64,000 bases of DNA from Lysinibacter cavernae (GCF_011758565.1 NZ_JAAMOX010000001.1:1775838-1839837); one strand, 5' to 3'. Shown: positions 34,388-44,143, numbered from the stretch's first letter. The notes: generated by a model not told the origin, from the letters alone. Made by a program: numbers and translations.

Positions 34388-35728
34388 GTGACAACAGACA
34401 TCCAGGCCCGCAGCGTTCCCGTCGAGGGAACAAAGCACCGAAAGCGAGTGGCGATCGGGAGCACCGTCGGCACCACCATCGAGAACTACGACTTCATCGG
34501 ATACGGCACGGCCGCGGCGCTCTACTTCGGCAACGCGTTCTTCCCTGACGCCGACCCACTCTCGGCAACCCTGCTCTCGTTCGCTACGCTCGGTATCGGC
34601 TTCGCGGCACGCCCGCTCGGCGGCATCGTTGGCGGATACCTCGGCGACAAGATCGGACGCAAGCCGGTCCTCATCGGCTCGCTGCTCATCATGGGCATCG
34701 CAACCTTCCTCATCGGGGTGCTGCCAACCTACGAATCCGTCGGAGTCCTCGCCCCCATCCTGTTGGTCACCGTTCGCGTAATCCAAGGCCTCGCCTTCGG
34801 CGCGGAATGGGGTGGCGCCATCCTCATGACCTTCGAACACGCCCCGTGGAAGAAGAAGGGACAGTACACGGCCGTGCCGCAAGCCGGCTTCCCGCTCGGC
34901 CTACTGCTCGCAAACGTCGCATTCCTTGCGAGCGCTGGGCTCCCCGGCGACTGGGCCTGGCGCGTGCCGTTCCTACTCAGCGCCGTTCTGGTTGGTGCAG
35001 GTATGTACATTCGGCTCAAGGTTGAAGAATCACCTGAGTTCGAGGTGGTCAAGGAACGCGGCGAAATCGTGAAGAACCCGCTGCGCGACGTCATCAAGAA
35101 CGACTGGCGCAACCTCATTCGGGCGTTCTCGCTCCGCGTCGCTGAGACCGCCGGCTACGCCGTCGCAATCACCTACGTCACGTCCTACCTCATCAACGAG
35201 GGCATTGCCGAGCGCCCGGAGACCATCCTTGCGATCGTGATCGCGGCGCTGGTCGGGTTCCCAGCAACCCTCTTCTGGGGTTGGCTGACCGACAGGGTCG
35301 GCCGCAAGCCCGTGTACATCTTCGGCACAAGCGTGATGGTGCTCTTCGGTATCCCCATGTTCCTGCTGCTCAACACCGGCTCGCTTCCCGTTATCATCAC
35401 CGTATTCGTGGTGAGCTTTGCGGTCTGCCAGAACTCGCTCTCAGGAACGCAGGGGTCCTGGTTCGCAGAGCTGTTCAGCACCGCAACCCGCTCGTCAGGC
35501 GCCTCGCTTGCATACCAACTCTCGGCGGTCGTCTCCGGCTTCACCGCCTTCTGGGCCGTTGGGCTCTTCGCCGCCTACGGATGGATGGGCCCTGCCGTAC
35601 TCTTCAGCGTGTTTGGCCTCGTCGGACTCATCGCGGCGCTCGTCACCCAAGAAACCTGGGGACCAGCACGGCGTGCTGAAGTTGAGCGCGAAATCGCCGC
35701 GGCCAAGCAACCGGCGATGAGCAACTAG
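34388..35728 (+). CDS. MHS-family metabolite:H+ symporter
   Basis: A 446-residue major-facilitator protein of the metabolite:H+ symporter family (shikimate, proline/betaine and alpha-ketoglutarate carriers). GTTIENYDFIGYGTAAALYFGNAFFP is the typical helix-1 region, GGYLGDKIGRKPVL the MFS loop 2-3 motif, and GWLTDRVGRKPVY the second copy. Twelve helices are expected. GTG 34388 stands six bases after AAAGGAG and is preferred to the GTG at 34361. With the dehydratase, SDR and isomerase it suggests uptake and breakdown of a small acid or amino acid. Confidence 0.9.
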   Translation: MTTDIQARSVPVEGTKHRKRVAIGSTVGTTIENYDFIGYGTAAALYFGNAFFPDADPLSATLLSFATLGIGFAARPLGGIVGGYLGDKIGRKPVLIGSLLIMGIATFLIGVLPTYESVGVLAPILLVTVRVIQGLAFGAEWGGAILMTFEHAPWKKKGQYTAVPQAGFPLGLLLANVAFLASAGLPGDWAWRVPFLLSAVLVGAGMYIRLKVEESPEFEVVKERGEIVKNPLRDVIKNDWRNLIRAFSLRVAETAGYAVAITYVTSYLINEGIAERPETILAIVIAALVGFPATLFWGWLTDRVGRKPVYIFGTSVMVLFGIPMFLLLNTGSLPVIITVFVVSFAVCQNSLSGTQGSWFAELFSTATRSSGASLAYQLSAVVSGFTAFWAVGLFAAYGWMGPAVLFSVFGLVGLIAALVTQETWGPARRAEVEREIAAAKQPAMSN

Positions 35729-35747
35729 GCACATCCAGACACTAGCG

Positions 35748-35781
35748 GCGGCGGCCCTCACCTCATCTGCGGGGCCGCCGC
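35748..35781. terminator. Bidirectional terminator between MHS and giant surface genes
   Basis: GCGGCGGCCC (35748-35757) pairs perfectly with GGGCCGCCGC (35772-35781) in the 63-base gap between two convergent stop codons. Confidence 0.7.
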
Positions 35782-35791
35782 TGCTGTGTTC

Positions 35792-38700
35792 CTACGGTCG
35801 AAGCGAACGCCTGCGGGCGAACGTCAGCAGCACAATACCCGCAGCAGCAAGCAATACGGCAATGGGACCAACGGATGCCTCGGCACCGGTCACCTCAAGG
35901 CCACCGTTGCCGCCCGTTTCGGCCGCTACCACCGAGAAGCTGGTGCTGATCGAACCACTGCGAGGCCCAACAAGCGTCACCGAGTGCGCACCCAACTCAA
36001 TCGACCCGGGGAGCGCAAAGGTGAACGAGACCGTGCCGTTGGCATCCGCAACTCGTGTTCCAAGGTCTACCGGCGTCGAGCGAAGCGTCGCAGACACCGC
36101 CTCTCCCGGCTGGAATCCGGTTCCCGTTGCGACCTGCGTCTGGCCGGGAGTCCTGGTCGCGTGCTCAAGCACTACCGTTGCGAGCCCGATGCGAACCAGG
36201 AGCGGTTCCGAGTCGTTTCCGGCGGCATCCGTCACCACAACAGAGATAATCTCACCCTCGGCTGGGCGGGGCTGCAACACGATGGAGTAGCTGCAATCGT
36301 CGGCGACGACGCCGGTTCCGATGACCACCCCTGCCGCATTTCGCACCGTCACGGTTGAACCTGGCTCGGCGCAACCCGTGATGGTCGCACCGTCGCTCGG
36401 ATACACAACCGGCGCGTCCGGCCGCTCAAGGTTGATGATGATCTCAGCCGGTTCAGAGCGGAATCCGTTCTCGTCAACCTGTTCAACGATGAGCCTATCG
36501 CCGTGCGCAAACGGCGTTCCCAGCGGCGGCGTCAGCGACCACGTACCGTCGTCGCCAACGGTCGCCGTAAGCACAACCCCACCTGGCAGCGTAATCTCAA
36601 TCGTCATCCCCGGCTGGCCGGTTCCGCTCAGCACGGTTCCGTTGCTTGGATGCACGGTTGGCTGTGTCGGAAGGTCTGCGAACACGGCGGGCAACGGCCC
36701 CGGATACACCTCGTCGCCGTTGATTGTGGCCGAAACCAGGTAGGTTCCTGCCGAGTTCGAGGAGATGCTTGTTGACGCCGTGCCGTCTTCAGTTGGCACC
36801 GACCCGGCCCCTGTTGCGCCGGATTCTACGACAAACTGCACCTCAACCGGATCGGTCACGACGTTGCCAAACTGATCCTTTGCGACAACAGCGGCTCCGT
36901 GATTAAACGCAGCGCCCGTCTGTTTGACCCCTTGGGTCACAGTCAGCACTGAGTTCTCAGCGGTCACCAAGCTTGGCTTCCAGCTCAGCAATTCGCCGCT
37001 TCCAGCGACCGTCTCGCCGGTCGCGCCGTTGATCCTGGCATTCACCACAAACGTGTCGGCACGCGTTGAGGTGACCGTCACGGTCGCGACGCCGTTGTTG
37101 TCGGTGTTTGGCGTCGCATCCGAGATCACCGGCTGGTCAGCAACCGGTTCGCCATCGGTAGTGAGGAGCTCAAACGTAACGGGAGCGCCAACAATGGGGT
37201 TGTCATACGCATCCTCAATCTCAGCTACGAGGGTGTACGTACTCTGCGCGCCGGTTCCGGCAACGAGCGGAGGGACATCAGCGGGAGTCACGGTGAGTGC
37301 AGAGCTAGAAGCGCTCGTCACGCCGGCACCAAAGACGACCGTCGTCGGCGAACCGTTGGCGATGGCGCTTCCTGACGAGTCGGTGCCAAGATAGGCCTCG
37401 ACGGCGTACCCGCCTGCGACGGTTGACACCACGTTGAGTGACGCGTTTCCGTCTAGGCCAGTCACAACGGTCTGGGCCTCGCCGCCAGCCGTCGCGAGGT
37501 TGGCCGGCAGATCGAACCACACGTTTTGGTTCACGATTGGATTGCCATACACATCTCGCACGCTCGCCAGCAGGGTGTGTTCGTTTTCGCCATCCGCGAT
37601 CAGCATGCCGTTGGTCGAGCCAAGGGTCGACCGCCCGTCGGCGGCAAGATCAGGAGCCGCCGCAACAAACTGCCGCACGACTGGGATAGCAAAGTTGTTG
37701 ATCTCCTGGTTGATCGCGATATCCGTTGCCAACGTGTAGCTGCCGGCAACGAGCGACGTGAGGGTAATGCTGAGCTCACCATTTTCGTCTGTCAGCCCGC
37801 CGGGGAGCGACTGCACGAGCGCGGGCGTCGAGGTCAGGATCATCTGCTGCCGAGGCACAACGTTGTTGTTGGCGTCGCGAGCGATGATGGATGCCGTGTA
37901 GGTGTTTGACGGGCCATCACCGACGGTGAGCGGCCCAGCAGGATCTACCGTCACCGTCGAGTTTGCGAGTACGGGGGCACCCGCCACAAACGTCAGCTCG
38001 ATTGGGCTCCCGGTCTGAACATCACCGAACCCGTTGACCGTTGCGGTGACGCTGTGCGTTGCCGCAACGAGCGAAACCACGCTCAGTGATGCCTGACCGT
38101 CGCCGTCGGTTGTGACGGTCGTAGGCGTGCCGCCAACGGTGGTCACCTCCGCGGGAAGGTTGAACGTCACCGACTGCCCGATTACGACGTTGCCGTACTC
38201 ATCAGCAACCGTCGCCCTCAGCGAATGGGAGCTGACTCCATCGGCAACCGCCGTCACGTTTGAGCTCGTCTTCACAAGCGACGTGTGAACAGAGCTGAGG
38301 TCTGGCACCGCCGAACCAACCTCGATGGTCTGAGTCGAGCCGATTGCGGTGCCGCCGAGGGCTGCCTGGATAACGTATTCACCAGCAACTGTAGACAACA
38401 GTTTCACCGTGACGGTGCCGTCGGCGCCGGTCGTGTACGGGGCGCTCTCAACGATGCTCACGTTGGGAGGCAATACAAAGCTGACCTCGGCTCCATCAAC
38501 CGGATTTACTCCGCCAACATCTCGGACACTCACAGTTGCCTCGAACGGAGATCCCGCCGGTTGCGGGCTCGCGGTTGTGATGGACCAGCTTGAGTCGGCT
38601 GGAGACGGGGCTCCGACGGTGAATGAAACAGTGCGGTCGGGCACGACGTTGTTGTCGATTGTTGCCCCAACGGAGAACTCTCCTGGAGTCGCGCTCTTCA

Positions 38701-41182
38701 CGTACGCCACAAAATAGCCAAATTCGTCGGTCACCCCGTCAAGCTGAGAACCGGGAGCAAGCTCAAGCCCGGCAGGGAGCATAAAGTGCACGGACGCACC
38801 AGAAATTCGGTTACCAAATGGGTCTCTCGCCTGGGCTTCAAGGCGATGAGTATTCGGACTGTTTGCCTCCACGTCTCCAGAAGATACGTTCAAGACGGTG
38901 TAGCCGAGCCCCACCCAGAGTGGTGCAGGGACGACAACGGGATGGATGGGGCTGCCGTTCAGCAGCGACGACCCGTCGACCGTGGCGGTGACAGAATAGG
39001 TCGCTGCGGCCGACGTTGCCACGCTGATAAACGCCTCACCGTTTGCATTTGTCGTGGCCGGATTGACCGAGGATTCCACAAGCGTCAGGTCTGTCATATT
39101 AAACGTCACCGCCCGATGAGCAATTGGGTTGCCAAAGGCGTCAACGAGTGTCGCTTTGAACCGGTGAATCTCGTTTTCTTGCAGACCCGCCGACGACGGG
39201 TTTGCGGCAATTCGCGGATTGCTCGTGAGCAATTCGATGCGGGTACCCGGATGCTGCAGGTCGAGGGTGCCAGCCTGGTACAGCGCATTAACCGTGCCGA
39301 TGGGGGTTACCGAGTTGAAGAGCACCGCGATGGGCAGAGAGCCTGCCAACGTTGATCTGACCATTGCCGTGTAGCGGCCTGCCGTCGCGGTCTCGCGAAA
39401 CTCACTCACAACGGCACCTGTTGGTGCAGTGGCAGAGAGCAGCGACTCTTTTCCTGACACTGGGTTTTGATTGGCGTCTGCCAGCACAACAGCTATCGAA
39501 TGGAATTCGTCGCCGTTAGCCAGCCGGTAGTAGCCGTCGTCAATCGTGACGGTGCTTTGACCGACCGACGGATCACCGGCGATAAAGTCTGCTGTCGCAT
39601 ATGCTCCGTTTGCAATCACGAGCCCGGTGTCAACACCAGCGATTTGAGCAGTGACCGAGATGTCTGTATACCCGCTGTTGATGGAGGTCACAGCCGCGGT
39701 ATAGGTACCGAGTATGGCGGTCTCGGTGAATGGGCCGATAGTGAATCCCGCGCTCGGCTGAGCGGATGCCCTCAGCCCGGCTGCCTGTCCGCTCACGGGA
39801 TCGCCATTCTGCGCCACCAAGTTCACTGTGATGGTGTGAGGATCGGAGCCGTCTGCCAGTCGCACCCCGGTCGAAACGCGGTAATTCGAAGCAGCCGCAC
39901 TCAGTCCCGAAACGGTGACGATGATGACAGACCCACAGTTTGCGGTTGACCCCGACACACACGGTGTGTTGTCTATGTTGGCCGATGATGTCGACAGTAC
40001 TCCGAGCGACCCTTGCCCCTGGTTCAGCGCCCTCGCAGTCACGGTCAACAGCCGGGACTCGCCGCTCGCGAGCGCCCCGATATCCCAGACTCCCGTCGAC
40101 AGGTTATAGGTTCCCGACTCTGGCGTAGCCGAGAGGTACTCAAAGTTCGTTGGCACCCGCAGCTGGGCCGAAGCATTAGTCGCGTTAGCCGGTCCGTTAT
40201 TGCGAACCGTGACCGTGTAGTTAAATTGATAGCCGACCGGAATCGTCCCGGGAGTCGGCACCTGTACTGCAGAGACAAGGTCGGAGAAGGCAGGGGGCGT
40301 TGACGCATAGTTGCTGAGCGTCGAATACGTTTTCTCTTGCCCAGCTGCGAGTACTTGCGACTGATAGGACAGAGCAAAGGCGTTGTCCTGCGATGTTGTT
40401 CCACACTTCTCCGCGAGGTTAGCCCCGTCGGAATCGATGCACGTGTTGGTCAAGCCTCGGTTATTCAGGACCCTTGTGGCGATAGCACTGTAGTGCCCCG
40501 CCTGCAGGTTGGCACCCTCGGTAATAGGCATCAGCGCAATAACCACGTTGTTTCCCGCCGTGCCTCGACACTCGGTCGCGGTGGCCGAGATAGCGGCAAC
40601 CCCGCTGTCTTGGCCGGCAAGCGTGCAGTCGGCATAGCGGTAGTAGCTGAGCGTTTGCGCGGTCGCTCCGGTGTTGCGCATGGTGACGTCGGAACGCCAG
40701 AACGCGTCACCCTCAACATAGGTCAGCCGTTCGGTCACGGTGATGCCGGCAGGGCTGGCAGTGCTCGTTGATACGGTCTGAATGAAGTATGGGTTTGAGC
40801 GGGTGCCATCGCCGCCAAAACTCTGCGTTCCTGCGGGAAAGGTGGCCGCCGTTGTGCTTGCGCCGGCAAACACTCGGATGTATGAATTGCTTGCACCATT
40901 CGCATCAGTTTTCGGAAAGAACGTGCCAGTTTCCGGCATTATCGAGTTATTCCAAACCTGTTGGTTAAACCCGGCGTTGAGCGCTATTCGATTCAGCGGA
41001 CCGTTTGTGCTCGTGATGACGCCGGTGGTGACCGCTGCCGAAGCTGCAGGAGCAGGAGCAGGTCCAATCGTGACGGCACCTGCCGCAATCAGCGCCCCAA
41101 TGATGGTGAGAGAGCCATATGCCCGAATGCGTGCCCACACGCTCTGTCGTCGATTACGGCCGAGGGTATTGGGACGATTCAT
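35792..41182 (-). CDS. Giant invasin-like surface protein with LEVTG anchor
   Basis: A 1796-residue exported protein. The signal peptide (residues 1-50) ends APAASAAV. Residues about 50-300 form a domain with cysteines that I do not recognise. A DUF11-like domain follows (PVGYQFNYTVTVRNNGPANAT). About eleven Big-1/invasin-type Ig domains of 95-100 residues then recur, with blocks such as DGSDPHTITVNLVAQNGDPVSGQ and DEYGNVVIGQSVTFNLPAEV. Two Ig domains near the end have ITLPGGVVLTATVGDDGTWSL and GSTVTVRNAAGV. The C-terminus has LEVTG (about 1762-1766), a hydrophobic segment and ARRRSLRP, a sortase-type signal. It is probably a wall-anchored adhesin or stalk. GGAGCG precedes ATG 41182. Confidence 0.87.
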   Translation of the reverse strand: MNRPNTLGRNRRQSVWARIRAYGSLTIIGALIAAGAVTIGPAPAPAASAAVTTGVITSTNGPLNRIALNAGFNQQVWNNSIMPETGTFFPKTDANGASNSYIRVFAGASTTAATFPAGTQSFGGDGTRSNPYFIQTVSTSTASPAGITVTERLTYVEGDAFWRSDVTMRNTGATAQTLSYYRYADCTLAGQDSGVAAISATATECRGTAGNNVVIALMPITEGANLQAGHYSAIATRVLNNRGLTNTCIDSDGANLAEKCGTTSQDNAFALSYQSQVLAAGQEKTYSTLSNYASTPPAFSDLVSAVQVPTPGTIPVGYQFNYTVTVRNNGPANATNASAQLRVPTNFEYLSATPESGTYNLSTGVWDIGALASGESRLLTVTARALNQGQGSLGVLSTSSANIDNTPCVSGSTANCGSVIIVTVSGLSAAASNYRVSTGVRLADGSDPHTITVNLVAQNGDPVSGQAAGLRASAQPSAGFTIGPFTETAILGTYTAAVTSINSGYTDISVTAQIAGVDTGLVIANGAYATADFIAGDPSVGQSTVTIDDGYYRLANGDEFHSIAVVLADANQNPVSGKESLLSATAPTGAVVSEFRETATAGRYTAMVRSTLAGSLPIAVLFNSVTPIGTVNALYQAGTLDLQHPGTRIELLTSNPRIAANPSSAGLQENEIHRFKATLVDAFGNPIAHRAVTFNMTDLTLVESSVNPATTNANGEAFISVATSAAATYSVTATVDGSSLLNGSPIHPVVVPAPLWVGLGYTVLNVSSGDVEANSPNTHRLEAQARDPFGNRISGASVHFMLPAGLELAPGSQLDGVTDEFGYFVAYVKSATPGEFSVGATIDNNVVPDRTVSFTVGAPSPADSSWSITTASPQPAGSPFEATVSVRDVGGVNPVDGAEVSFVLPPNVSIVESAPYTTGADGTVTVKLLSTVAGEYVIQAALGGTAIGSTQTIEVGSAVPDLSSVHTSLVKTSSNVTAVADGVSSHSLRATVADEYGNVVIGQSVTFNLPAEVTTVGGTPTTVTTDGDGQASLSVVSLVAATHSVTATVNGFGDVQTGSPIELTFVAGAPVLANSTVTVDPAGPLTVGDGPSNTYTASIIARDANNNVVPRQQMILTSTPALVQSLPGGLTDENGELSITLTSLVAGSYTLATDIAINQEINNFAIPVVRQFVAAAPDLAADGRSTLGSTNGMLIADGENEHTLLASVRDVYGNPIVNQNVWFDLPANLATAGGEAQTVVTGLDGNASLNVVSTVAGGYAVEAYLGTDSSGSAIANGSPTTVVFGAGVTSASSSALTVTPADVPPLVAGTGAQSTYTLVAEIEDAYDNPIVGAPVTFELLTTDGEPVADQPVISDATPNTDNNGVATVTVTSTRADTFVVNARINGATGETVAGSGELLSWKPSLVTAENSVLTVTQGVKQTGAAFNHGAAVVAKDQFGNVVTDPVEVQFVVESGATGAGSVPTEDGTASTSISSNSAGTYLVSATINGDEVYPGPLPAVFADLPTQPTVHPSNGTVLSGTGQPGMTIEITLPGGVVLTATVGDDGTWSLTPPLGTPFAHGDRLIVEQVDENGFRSEPAEIIINLERPDAPVVYPSDGATITGCAEPGSTVTVRNAAGVVIGTGVVADDCSYSIVLQPRPAEGEIISVVVTDAAGNDSEPLLVRIGLATVVLEHATRTPGQTQVATGTGFQPGEAVSATLRSTPVDLGTRVADANGTVSFTFALPGSIELGAHSVTLVGPRSGSISTSFSVVAAETGGNGGLEVTGAEASVGPIAVLLAAAGIVLLTFARRRSLRP

Positions 41183-41300
41183 GCTGCGCTCCAGTCCAAT
41201 CGCGCTCGCACCGGCGCGAGCTCACATGAATTGAGTATGCCAATACACAGATACCAATAACAAGCCAAACAGCCGCAATTCGTAAACTATTACGAAACAG

Positions 41301-42503
41301 TTATTCTTTGGTCAAATGTATGGAATACCGCTCACGCAGTCCGTCCCAGCCGTGCGCAAGCGCGTCATCCCCGACGACACGGTGCACAGGTTTCCCCTCG
41401 AGATGAGCGCTGAGCGTGGCAAGGCAGACGTGCCAGCCGGCGAGCATCATTGCCGAGAACTCGGCATCACCAAGTGTCTGTCGAAGCGAAAGCACAGAAC
41501 TCGCCTGCTCGTTTTCCGGGTCGGGCGCAATCGTCCAGGTCAGCAGGTCACCTCCCCAGCGGTGTGACAACCGGTGCGGAGGCTCGAGGTCGACAACCGT
41601 CGCGTCAACGGGGTCAGCAGCTGGCGATTCGCGCGAGGTGACGGGGCTCAGCGACACAAACGGCCTGTCCGGCACAACGGGCGACCATCGACGCAGCAGC
41701 TTCGGCTCGGTTATCCACGGCCACAGCTCGTCGGCTCGAAGGGGAAGCACAATCGAAAGATCGACGGCGGAACGATTGCTTCCCTCAACCCAGCCAGCAT
41801 CAAGCAGCGGAGCCTCACTCAGGTCTCCAATGCCCTCTGTTGCTTCAGCTGAGTCAGCGCCCGTATAAAACGCCGTCGTCCTCGCCGCTGCGGCGAGCGC
41901 CTCGTCTACCGGAGTCCCGGATGCCGCACTCGCCTCGCCCCAAAACTCGCTCGAATGCCCGATAAAGTTGCGCCCGTCCTCCGAGCCGGCCCAGCGCTCG
42001 CCCTCAGTCCGAATCTCGCGCTGTGAACCGTTTGCGAGGTACTCGACAAGACCAACGAGGCCAAGCTCCCAGCCAACCCCGACCGCGCCGGGACCAAACT
42101 CAAGCCACCGGCCTTCCTCAACGTGGGCCACATGCTCCAGCGTGAGCAGGGTGGAGTCGTCGGCTCCCGGCTCGACGGCGACGCGAATCCAGCTCACATC
42201 GTCGCCAAACTCCCATGTTGCGGAGAAGGAGCCCGCACGTGTCACGCCTCCTGGCGGATCACACGACAAGATCTCGCCTCCCGCGTTTCCCTCAATCTGA
42301 TAGGTTCCCTCCGGCCTGAGCGATCCGCTGATAGGGGCGAACCATCGCCCAATATGCTCGCCGGAGGTAACCGCCTCCCAGACGCGCCCAACTGGCGCGG
42401 CCAAGATTCTGATGAGGATGACTTCGCGGGTATCTCGCCCCGCTTTGACGCCCGCCGCCACCGTGCGTTTCACCGCGTCAATATGTTGCTGAGTCTGGAT
42501 CAT
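41301..42503 (-). CDS. Tandem SRPBCC (AHSA1/polyketide-cyclase-like) domain protein
   Basis: A 400-residue cytoplasmic protein with two START-like folds of the AHSA1 family. The first covers about residues 28-155 (ILAAPVGRVWEAVTSGEHIGRWFAP, ending HVEEGRWLEFGPGAVGVGWELGL). The second covers about 240-385 (LPLRADELWPWITEPKLLRRWSPVVP). Such proteins bind hydrophobic ligands or act as co-chaperones; single-domain versions are common, the duplication less so. A second ATG (42503), five bases after GGAGG, is preferred over ATG 42506. The gene stands alone between the giant surface gene and alkA. Confidence 0.85.
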   Translation of the reverse strand: MIQTQQHIDAVKRTVAAGVKAGRDTREVILIRILAAPVGRVWEAVTSGEHIGRWFAPISGSLRPEGTYQIEGNAGGEILSCDPPGGVTRAGSFSATWEFGDDVSWIRVAVEPGADDSTLLTLEHVAHVEEGRWLEFGPGAVGVGWELGLVGLVEYLANGSQREIRTEGERWAGSEDGRNFIGHSSEFWGEASAASGTPVDEALAAAARTTAFYTGADSAEATEGIGDLSEAPLLDAGWVEGSNRSAVDLSIVLPLRADELWPWITEPKLLRRWSPVVPDRPFVSLSPVTSRESPAADPVDATVVDLEPPHRLSHRWGGDLLTWTIAPDPENEQASSVLSLRQTLGDAEFSAMMLAGWHVCLATLSAHLEGKPVHRVVGDDALAHGWDGLRERYSIHLTKE

Positions 42504-42600
42504 CATTGCCTCCTCGCGTTACTCACGAGGCTAATACCACGAATGCCAAGAGGGAACAGTACGGTCAACATTTGTCGGCGGCTCCGGCTAGCCTGTTGCA

Positions 42601-43497
42601 GTGAGCATCCACCTCGTGAGCGCGGCGCATCCCCTCGATACCGCAGCCATCCTCAGCAGCCTTGCCGCCCATGCCGTACCCGGCGCCGAGCGAGTCGACC
42701 GCACGGCAGGCACCGCAGAGCGTCTACTTCCGATTGATGGGGTCAATCACCACGTGGCACTGAAAGTCTTGCCGCACGGCATCGAAGTTGACGTTGCTGC
42801 TGAGCCCAACAACCCGTCAAAGCCGCACCTCGAGAGCATCTGCGCTGTCGTCCGGCAATGGTTTGACCTCGACGCCCACCACGAGGCGATTGGCGACACC
42901 CTCGGTGACGACCCCATCCTCGGTCAGCTCCTCAACACCAGGCCGTGGCTCGGCGTTGTCAGCAACCCGCATCCGTTCGAGCTTGCCATCGTCACCGTGC
43001 TTGGGCAACAAGTCTCGCTCGCGGCGGCACGTACGTTCAGCGGCAGGCTCGTCACAGCCATGAATTCTTTGGATGCGCAAGCCGGCGGGGCTCACTCACC
43101 GTCCGGTCTCGTCGCGTTCCCCCGCCCAGAAGCAATCCGCGACGCACCAACAGAATGGTTGCGCGCGGCAATAGGCATTACCGGAGCACGGATTCGCACC
43201 GTTCAAGCCGTGGCAGGGGCTTTTGCTGATGGGCTGTCGTTTGACGCCGAACCACAGCAGCTCAGGGCAGACCTGCTATCACTCCCCGGAATCGGCCCGT
43301 GGACTGTCGAATATTTGGCCCTCCGCGGGTTTCACGACCCAGACGCGTTCCCAGCGTCAGACCTCGTGCTCCGGCGAGCGCTGCGCGACTTCGGAGTGGC
43401 AGCTGCCGAGGTCAGCGCGGTTGCGCTCGCGTGGAGGCCATTCCGGGCGTACGCAACCGTTCACCTCTGGAACCACGCGCTACCGCCAGAGGCCTAG
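42601..43497 (+). CDS. alkA: DNA-3-methyladenine glycosylase II (AlkA type)
   Basis: The 298-residue protein has an AlkA-type N-terminal domain and the HhH-GPD fold. The helix-hairpin-helix plus catalytic segment reads LLSLPGIGPWTVEYLALRGFHDPDAFPASDL, where the final Asp is the catalytic residue. FELAIVTVLGQQVSLAAARTF is the conserved helix before it. The enzyme removes alkylated purines from DNA in base excision repair. In Actinomycetes an Ada domain is often fused in front; it is absent here. The start is GTG 42601 with no clear ribosome site, so translation may be leaderless. Confidence 0.92.
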   Translation: MSIHLVSAAHPLDTAAILSSLAAHAVPGAERVDRTAGTAERLLPIDGVNHHVALKVLPHGIEVDVAAEPNNPSKPHLESICAVVRQWFDLDAHHEAIGDTLGDDPILGQLLNTRPWLGVVSNPHPFELAIVTVLGQQVSLAAARTFSGRLVTAMNSLDAQAGGAHSPSGLVAFPRPEAIRDAPTEWLRAAIGITGARIRTVQAVAGAFADGLSFDAEPQQLRADLLSLPGIGPWTVEYLALRGFHDPDAFPASDLVLRRALRDFGVAAAEVSAVALAWRPFRAYATVHLWNHALPPEA

Positions 43498-43523
43498 CAC
43501 CTGGGCGATCGCGTCTCGGTCAG

Positions 43524-43766
43524 CTAACCACGCAGCTTTGCGACCCGTTTCGCTACGGCTTTCTCCGCTGCCTTTTCCGCAGCATCCGCCGCTTGCTTCG
43601 CCTGTTTCACGGCACGCTTTCGAGCTTTCTTCACCTGCGGGTCGTTCCAAAACGAACGGGCGGCATCACGGATTTCGCGGTACCGTCGGCGCCCGGCCTT
43701 GGCACCAAGCACGTAAGCAGCCGACGCGAGCGCGGCAATCACAATTATCTTGAGTAGAACCTTCAC
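43524..43766 (-). CDS. Small membrane-anchored basic protein (YtxH-like)
   Basis: This 80-residue protein has one N-terminal membrane helix (LLKIIVIAALASAAYVLGAKAG) followed by a long Lys/Arg/Ala-rich amphipathic helix (KKARKRAVKQAKQAADAAEKAAEKAV). The plan is that of YtxH-type small proteins, whose role is unclear. GGAG precedes GTG 43766. It is convergent with alkA. A six-copy 14-bp tandem repeat starts only four bases upstream of the ribosome site and must lie in its leader or promoter. Confidence 0.75.
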   Translation of the reverse strand: MKVLLKIIVIAALASAAYVLGAKAGRRRYREIRDAARSFWNDPQVKKARKRAVKQAKQAADAAEKAAEKAVAKRVAKLRG

Positions 43767-43779
43767 AGCTTCTCCTTTG

Positions 43780-43863
43780 TTCGGTGGCGCATATTCGGTG
43801 GCGCTTGTTCAGTGGCGCGCGTTTGGTGGCGCGCGTTCGGTGGCACATAGTCGGTGACGCACA
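43780..43863. repeat. 14-bp tandem repeat, six copies
   Basis: Six back-to-back units of TTCGGTGGCGCATA with one to four changes per copy occupy 84 bases directly upstream of the small membrane-protein gene. The period is not a multiple of three, so it is not a coding repeat. The rest of the 377-base gap up to 44143 holds element E and no gene. Confidence 0.88.
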
Positions 43864-44056
43864 GTCGCGACCCGTCCCAACGTGTCGCTGGGTGCTACCT
43901 GCAATCAGCCGAAACACGCCACCCGACCTAGTATTCACCCGTTCCCCGAGCGAACACCAGCGCCTTGCGCCACTAACACCGGTCGGCTATGCGCGCTCGA
44001 ATACCTCGCGAAGCAAGCTCAACCGCAACTGTCTCATCGGCCCCCGACCCGCCCGC

Positions 44057-44118
44057 CATCCATTCGCCACTGATTGCGGTGTTGAGCAGCATTTTTGGCA
44101 ACGAGGGGCGAATGGATG
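44057..44118. repeat. Intergenic inverted repeat, element E
   Basis: A 62-bp unit with a perfect 12-bp arm (CATCCATTCGCC / complement). It has the same length and arm layout as element D at 29468-29529, including the shared TTCGCCACT and TTGCG, but changed arm bases are matched on the other side. It lies after the PD40 protein gene. Confidence 0.72.
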
Positions 44119-44143
44119 CCGTCCAAACGTCGAGGGTTCCGTG

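Noticed and set aside
43780-43863. CRISPR-like array
   Set aside because: 14-bp units follow each other with no spacers and no cas genes are present.
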